From Pardosa pseudoannulata (Eukaryota > Arthropoda > Arachnida > Araneae > Lycosidae), in the NCBI GenBank assembly GCA_032207245.1, contig CM063500.1, positions 78,952,125-79,016,124 of the forward strand: a DNA stretch of 64,000 nucleotides. The letters run 5' to 3'. This document shows positions 51,610 through 60,600 of this stretch, piece after piece; position 1 is the stretch's first letter, and each line of letters starts with the position of its first letter. Made by a program: the position numbers and the translations under genes. A model generated the notes under the pieces. It made no database searches and was not told where the DNA came from. It worked only from the letters and a program-made list of their open reading frames with translations.

Positions 51610-54600
51610 TGCTTACATAAAGAACTGAAATTCAAAAATTCTAAGAATACATAAGCTCCAACATTACCTTATTACCAAGTTGAGTTACTTCACTAAAATT
51701 AACTTGATTAGTGTTAATCATAATAGAATCAGTGTCACCATAAATGACATCTAATCCCATCTGTTAAAAGAAAAAGGAAAAAAAATTAAGTATGAAAACA
51801 CTAGAATAAAATATAAAATTTTTACATTTGCATATTTATACATTAAAATAAAACTATATCCAAGAAATATGTAGAATTTTCAAGATAATAAATCACTGAA
51901 TAGCAGTGTTTGAATTTTAGTACAATAAGAAGTTAGAGAAATGAGAGAAGGGTACATATAAAATCAGTTTTGAGAAGTTAGATTCCTTAATTTAAAATAA
52001 TATAAGTTCATATTACCTTTTCAACTAGTTCTTTTGTTTTTAACAAAATCTGTAGAAAGAAACAAAATAAAATTCATGAACAAAACATTAGAAGACACAT
52101 TAAAAATACCTACATGCATGCACACACAAATCCATATGTGTATTCAATAGTTTGATAAAATATGAAAAAGTTCAACTCTGAATACTTTTTAATTCAGCAT
52201 TGGTGTAATTTTATTTGTAATAAACTTGCTATATTTTAATTTCATGTAAATTATAAAAAAACTGAGAATTTTTTTATAAATCAGCACTAAATAAAATGTT
52301 TAGCTGCATAATTTTACTTTATACTTTCTATCAATAAAGAGTATTTATAATTATTATTATAATATGGTGTTACAAAACATCTTTTTCTCCAGGGGCATTT
52401 CATTTAGCTTAAAACAGATATTTAAACTTAATTTAAATATGCATAAGCATATTTACAGTTAACATGTTATACAACTAACTAATAATAAATTTTAAACTTT
52501 TACATAATATTTGTGCCCAAGATAAACTTAAAATTAACAAAAATAAAAGAAATAAAATTTCATTTCTATATAAACTGATTTAACTTTAAAAGGTTGAAAA
52601 TTGAAAAAACACTACATAAATAACAAGTTGAAAAGATCAGAAACATGTTTAGAGCTTCCCCTCCTCAATTTGAGCATATTTGTTTTTTATTTTTAAAAGT
52701 ATAAAAGCAATATTTATGATTTAATTTCAAATTTTATTTTTTCTTAATTGAATTCATTTCTTCTGTTTTATCAAATAAAATTTTGTTACATACAAATCTC
52801 AAGCTGGGATAAGTAAATACATATAATGGGTATTAATAAAGCCTCCTGTGTGAAACAATGAAATAATCATTCCAATAGTTAGTTAGCATGTATTCTTTAG
52901 AAATGTAAAAAGGATTATATTAGTACTAAATTTTGAAGCACCCATGAAATGCAATCACCCTATTGCATTTGAAAAATACCTGGATTTTATTGGGGTTCTC
53001 CATTAAAAACTTTTTTTTAAATAAACTTTTAAATATTGATTTTTAGATCAACATCCTACATAAATTAATCATTCTTCAATAACACTTAATTACATACTTG
53101 AATAGTTATAATTAACTAATACACATCATTCTTGTTTAAAAAATTCAACAAACATAATTGAATGGAAACAGCTATTTTTATTCTAGATTAAATGAAACAG
53201 TAAAAAATAAAATTATTATTAACATACATATTTAAGATCATACAAATATTCAATCAATCCAGACTTTTAAAGAAAGTGGATGTTTTCCTTGTAAATGATA
53301 ATAGTTTTATTTAGCTCTAGACTTGTTGCTCTATTAAACAAAGTGTAAACAAAAAGCTAATTTTAGAGGGAGAAAAAGAAGAAAACAATATTTTAATACA
53401 TTTAAGTTCTGTTAATTCAAATTAATTAAACAAAATTACTGATATATTTAAAAAAGATTTGATTTTAAAAATGCTGTAAATGTATTAATAGTTTGTCCTA
53501 AACATAACTTTTAGACATTATGTAAAATCTTTGGCTCTAAAGCAAAAATGATACTATAGTAAATTCTGAAAAGACTTATGCTTGAGATTAAAGTCTTTGT
53601 TACATAGGAATTACAAGCTGGGATAAGTAAATTCGGATAATAGGCATTAGTAAAGCATCCTGTGTGAAACAATGAAATAATCATTCCAATAGTTAACATG
53701 CATTCTTTAGAAATGTAAGAAGCATTATATTAGTCCTAAATTTTGAAGCACTCATGAAATGTGATCACCCTATTCCGTTTGAAAAAAAACTGGATTTATT
53801 GGGGTTTTCCATCAAAAATTTGTTTTAAAAAAACTTTTATATATTGATTTTTAGATCAAAATCCCACATAAATTAATCATTTTTCAATAGCACTTAACTA
53901 CACACTTAAATAATTATAATTAATTAATATATATCATTCTTGTTTGAAAAATTTAACAGACATAACTGAATGGAAACAGCTATTTTTATTCTAGACTAAA
54001 TGATACAGTAAAAAATAATTATTAATAATATATATATTAAAGGCCATACAAATATGAAATCAATCCAGACTTCTAAAGAAAGTGGATGTTTCCCTTATAA
54101 ATGATAATATACTTTTTATTTAGCTCTAGATTTGTTGTCCTATTAAACAAAGTGTAAATAAAAAGCTAATTTTTGGGAGGAAAAAAAAGAAGAAAAAGAA
54201 ATTTTTTTTTAATACACTTAAGTTATGCCAATTCAAATTAAACAAAAATTACTGATATATTTAAAAAAGATTTCATTTAAAAAATGCTGTAAATGTATTA
54301 ATAGTTTGCCCTAAACGTAACTTTTAGATATTATCTAAAAGATTTGGCTTTGAAGTAAAAATGATACTACAGTAAATTCTGAATAGACTCATGCTAAAGA
54401 TTAGTCTGAAGTAGGCTCACCCGAAAAAAACCCAAGAGGGCTTTTCCAGTCTGGGCTCATTTTGACAAACTCTGAAAATCAGACACAAGCCTTAATGCAC
54501 ATTTCAAAAGTAGAGGGAGATTGATGTTTACTTTTTCTAAATAAAACTAAGAATAAAGATTCAAGGAGTCATACCTCTCTTCCTTTGCGGGTGATAAGTG

Positions 54601-57600
54601 CGGCCAATGGTTTTGCATAAAACCTAGAAAATGTGAACCCAAGACAACCATACATACTATTAGCTGTAAGTTTCAAAGCTCTCTGCCTGATGTCATACTG
54701 GAATAAACAAAATCATATTATAATCCTCAAGGTTTAGTTTTTAGACAATTATCAAACTTTCGTCATGCATACTTCAAATTGCAGAGGGTAAAATGAAACT
54801 TAGGTAACCTGTAATATTTCAATTACTATTTTTACAATTAATTCAATTTATTATTTCTATTAATTAATAAAAGAATAATGTTTTCTTTTTACTGTGTTGT
54901 GGTTGAAAAATATTCAACATAAAAATTGTAATCAAATTAAAGCATCACAAGAATTATTCTTCAAGAAAATGTTTTAAGTATTTGTTAGAAAAATTAATAC
55001 AAATCTTAGTTGGAGAACATATATTTTAAATACATAAATGAATATGAAAATAAAACAAAAAAAATTAATATGCACGAAAAATTGGTTCATATAATTTTAA
55101 TTTACTCTATCATATTTCCCATTTATAAAATATTTATATAAAAAAACTAGACCAGAAATAAAAACCAATGAGGAAATTACAACTGTTGCTAGTTAAATTT
55201 TGCTTTGTATTAAATTTATTACAATTATATTAATTAAAATTTAGTAAATAACTAAATTTTGTGTGTGTGTGTGTGTGTGTGTGAAAAAAAAATTTTCAGA
55301 TAAAAATCAGTTCAATAACTTTAAGGACAGAGTTTAAAATATTTTCACACATCCATACATATAATTACCTGAGCATATTTGTCTTTGGTTATATCATTTG
55401 CTTTCATCATTTGTTTCACCTGCCTTCGGCTCTCAACCAGCTTTCTAATTTCAGCAGGCAAAACTCCAGTTTCAACATCAGAATCAGGAAGACTAACCTG
55501 AATATCCTCCTATACACAAGAGAAATAATAATTTTATTACTTCATCAATTAGATACATAAATTAATCTTTGTACTTTAGACTGATTTCTTTAAATCAAAA
55601 ACTGCAATTAACTTTTTCAAAACAAATTTTTAAACATATTAAGACACGAAAAAGATTCTAATATAAGACATATTTTAAGTTTATACAGACAGAGAATTCT
55701 TAAAAGTGGGAAAAGACAGACAAACTTTGATTTGGTTTGGAGTGTTACAGTCTACTGTTTTGCTACACAACGGCTAATGAGACCGGGACCTACAGCTTAA
55801 AGCCGATTCTGAACGGCTACGAACATCCATGCCGTAGTGGTATTCGAACCCACGAACTCCAGTACCAAATGTCAACACCCTAACCAATCGGCCAGACAAA
55901 CTTTGAAACAGGGTATCTGCCAAAATAAAATTTCTCAAATCCATGACTTTTCATGACTTTCCATGATTTAGCAGATCATTTTCCATGACTTCAAAAAGCT
56001 TTCGTTAAAGTATATATGAATAAAACTTCTGATGTACATACAAATAAAATATATGCTATAGAGAAATTACAGGAATGTTATAAAAAAACTATAAACTTAC
56101 TTTATAATTGTTAATAAATTCACATACATAAAAATAAATTGTTGTATCTACATACCTAAGTTTAATCATATAGCAATTTTTCAATCAAAATGTTTCCAAT
56201 TTGAATTCAGGGTACTTTGGTATTATCCAGGTGACCATGAATAATAGTCAAATATAACCCTATAGTGTTTATATACAATATCCCTAGAGATAAACTTATA
56301 TTTTGTGCAAAAATCGTAACTAATTTTTATTAAAAAGTAATTATTATTATATTAATAAAATTTTAATCCACAATTTAAGAAAAAACCAGAATAATATACA
56401 TTTACCCACCCATTAAGCTTTCTTGCTTTGAGTTTCCTTAGTGAACAAATTTTACTTGGCAATAGGGTCAATAGGATAATACATAAATACCAAATTCAGT
56501 AACTTCAGCCAAATGACAAGTAAAAATAGAATTAAACAATTCAATGCATTTTTTTTAATCGGTAGTTTAGCCGATTCATGGCTTTCCACGACTTTAACTC
56601 ATTTTACTTGAAAAATCAAGACTTTCCATGACAAAATTAATCCATTGTCTAAATCCATTATTTTCCATGACTTTCCAGGTGCGCGGAAACCACGTTGAAA
56701 GAACAGCTGATATTATGGCAAGCACTAAAATAAGTAAAACGAAAATCAATTTATATATATTGACATGATATTGCAACACTGGGTAGGTATGGTTCTTTGT
56801 TCAGATACATGGGGCTTTCTTCTAGAGGTGGCAGGCCAAGACTGGGAGTCTTTTGCTTGATCTTAGCTTCTAAATTATAAGGACCCATTCTTGAGGTTAA
56901 GTCAGTCTTTGGCCCTTATGGTTCCTTGTTCAAAGTGAAGCTAGATATTTGCCTTAGCCATGGACCAGTCACATATTGTGATGGAGTTTAGTAGGTTTTC
57001 CTACTAAACCATACTGAGTTACAACAATAACAATACATACCTCCTTTAAAAAATTATTTTAGAATCTTTTTTTTTTATATTTTTGTCACATTTATTCACG
57101 GTTATGTCTAGATATTTTGCTATTTTTGATACAAATAAACCACATGCATTTTGCACTGCTGGTGCCTTGAGCAGCGACTGACAAAAGTTGTAAAATGTTA
57201 GCAGCCAGGAAAAATTCTTAGGAGCCGATGGCACAAGTTCTTTCTTCAGCTTAATAACCCCGACATAATAAATCCCACTACGGCATGGATGTTCGTAGCC
57301 TTTCGGAGTCGGCTTTAAGCAGTAAGTCCCGGTCTCATTAGCCCTCGTGTTGGAAAAAGTAGACTGTAGCGCTCCAAACCAAACCAAACAACTTAATGAC
57401 TATAATGCATTCACTGCAGAATGAAACATGGACCACTCATAATCAAATAGGGTTTTTTCTACAACAGGAGAAGGACAAGGAAAATCTTTATTTGATTAGA
57501 TTATGCAATGGAAAATTATATCAGGTAATGTAACTATAAATCTTAAAAAAAAAAAAAAAAAAAAAGTGTTTTTGAGTGTTTGCTCTGAAATACCATCTAT

Positions 57601-60600
57601 CAACTGACTTCTGAGGATTGGATTCCTGCAAAGCTGGTCCATTTAAGTGTATAAACATTAGGCTATTTAAAGATTCTCTCCTTAAATTTGAACGTAGTTA
57701 GTTTTTGATAACATTCACTGAACTGAAACCTCTTTCACAGGAAGATGTTGAAACAGGAAGGGTCAGTACAATTGCTAGTCACCAGAGAAGGCAAGAGAGA
57801 TGTAAAAACAAATTACTTCTCTAAAAATAATAAAATAAAATAAATGTTTCAAAGTTATTACAGTAGGCTAAGTACACTTAAAAAATCAAATGTTATGCAG
57901 AAAAATTGAAATAGTAGATTAAATCTACAGAATTACTTCTTTAAATAAAAACAAACATTAAATTTCTTTTGCAAACAAATATTGCAAATATGCTCTCTGG
58001 AGCCTTTACCTTTTTTAGTACCCTAATTTCCTGCCTATAATCTGCAGGTGCGAATTTTGTGATTTTTCAGAGAAAAATATTGTATAACCAGAGCGGCATA
58101 TAATCTGCAGATTAAATTTCCACTTTAATTTCAAGTGATTCAAGGAAATGAAAGGCATGTGGTAAAAAAAAGTGTTATATCTTCTAATGTTAAAAAATTA
58201 AATTTAAACTTTTTCTTAATGATAAAATTTTCTTTAAATAATAAAAAAAATTAAAGTGAAAATTTGGATGGATTTAGTAAGGATATATTCTAAAAATTTA
58301 CAGTGATTCGTACACAAAGAATGATACAAAGAAAATGGTCGAACGCATATTCAAATAAAAAAGATGTTAAAATAGAGTTTTTAAAATGCATCTTTTTATT
58401 TTAATTTAATATGGTTATTTGCGATCTGTGTTAAAATTTTAAACTGGTAGATATGGCGCCATCTAGCAAGCTGAAAGTGAAAAATCAAATGGAGAATGCA
58501 GCAAAGTGTCGCCATTCCAGATTATACAAGTGTTATTTCTTGATAGAAATAAATATACCAAAATGGAAAATATTAATTTAATCCGGAATTTTTATCAAAA
58601 CCACTGTGTCCTTGACTGAAAATGATTTTTATCTTGATAAAAGAAAAAAAAAAGCTGTAAATATGAGCAGGTGCTGATATCTATTGTTCTTTAGGAAAGA
58701 TATTTGTAAATTTTATAAAAATAATTTTTAGCAGCAGATAATATGCAGCATCGTATAATAAGCATTAGAAGAAAATTTAAAGTTTTTTAACATATAATCC
58801 TCGGATTATAGGTAGGAAATTAGGGTACTTTCCTACAATGTGATGTCAAAGTAGCTTACTATGCAAGTTGCTGTTTAAAGATTTCAAATATGAGGAAAAA
58901 GAATCACATCAGTTTCAGGATTGTTTGAGAGTCAAAGAGAACATGCTGCAATATCTTCACAGTAAACAGAAAGTAAAGGAAAAATTTGTAATTTTATTTT
59001 CACAAGTGTCCAGAGTGGGGATACTAGAGTCCAAGCTTTCTGCCGAATTTCCCCCAACATGTTTTACAAGCTATACATTTTATAAAAATTTCCAGTTAAA
59101 TATTTGAAGGAATTATGTTGTTTTTTCTTTTTTGAATTAAATTTTCTTTTACATATATACTTATAGAATACTGTCATAAAATTTGTAGTTATATTAAATA
59201 CATTGAATATGTTTCATACTATGTAAAAATAATACTGTGCTTGCAGTGGGACAAACTTTTAGTAATACATGAAAACCTGTAATATCAACTTAATAGAATT
59301 CATATGTGCCTAGCCCTGGTCTAATAAAAAATAAATGAATAAATGAAAATTCAACTTTTTCTTACCTCAGAGTTTTTCTCTGTATCAGGAGTACGAGGAA
59401 TGGTAGTGAAGCATATATTGTATTCTTGAATAATAGAGGGATACAAACTGTTAAAATCCATAAGAAGGATGAACTTGTCATAGAAGCCTGAAAAAAAAGT
59501 AAGTGTAATTTTAAAAAAAATACAGAATTAATATTTTGTTTTCAAGATATTACACTTCTAAAAGATTATTATATTTTGGATTTCTTTGTAATGTAGAAAA
59601 ATAAGCACAGATGGTTGTTTCAATCCCAATTATTTTGACTTTAATGATAGTTGTTAAAACAAATAAGATGTAACATCTTACTAAAATCTAACTAATAAAA
59701 ATCAAGAATTTAAAGATTATTTGGGTAAATTAAAAAAAAAAGAAAAAAAAACTGGGGGGTAGGGGTGGGAAGTGTTATGAACAGTCAGGAGTAGTGAGCA
59801 TGCATGCATGTATGTATATGGTCAAATATCTAGGGTTAATAATGTTCAAAGTTGAAAACACTTGTTCACATATAAAAAGCAAATATACCGCTGACTTTTT
59901 TGGTGTGAAATAATAAATTTGAGATATAATATTTAAACAAAGTAGTAAAGGAGATGGATATATAATGTATAAATATATATTTCTTTTAATTTGTCTCGGA
60001 CCAGCAACTTAAAATTTTATCCACGCCCTTCTGGCAGGCGTAGTTTGCCCATCCCTGATCTATGCTTAGAATCAAAAATAGAAATTTATATTTATTTACC
60101 TTTCTTTGGATCTAAAACTAGACCACCCTCATATGCAGGTTTTCTTCTTCCCTTTTTTCCAACAGCTTCTAAATCATCATCCTCTGTCTGATCCTGAAAA
60201 ATGTTAATTTTAATACCATGACTTATTAATACAAGATTTATGGTTATTAACAATGCAGTTTCTATCTATAAAGAATAAGACAACAATAATTCAAAAATTT
60301 TAAATCAAGTTTTATGTACAATTTCATGTCTTAAAGTTAGTTTTAATGTAGAAATAACAAAGACAGACAATGATCTTTAATATCATAAATGCTAATACAC
60401 ATATAAGAAAATAAATATTTATACAATAATAAATACTCTCTTGAAAAGTATTTTGGGGTTAAGTGGAGTGCTTGCATACATATAAACATCCTTGTAAGAT
60501 TAATTTCTTTAAAAAGATCTGATTGTTATTATTTTCCTTATTTTAGTATCTGCTTAATGAAAGAACTTCTACAGAATATGACATGTCTTAATGCTTTAAT

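Noticed and set aside
50515..51628. Long open frames rich in Tyr, Ile, Met and His on both strands
   Set aside because: They are translations of the TA/CA microsatellite in several overlapping frames. The same applies to 2714-2929, 15066-15722 and 29977-30306.
7797..57389. tRNA genes
   Set aside because: The B boxes are inside SINE copies that continue into a common body and are bounded by target duplications. No free-standing cloverleaf was found.
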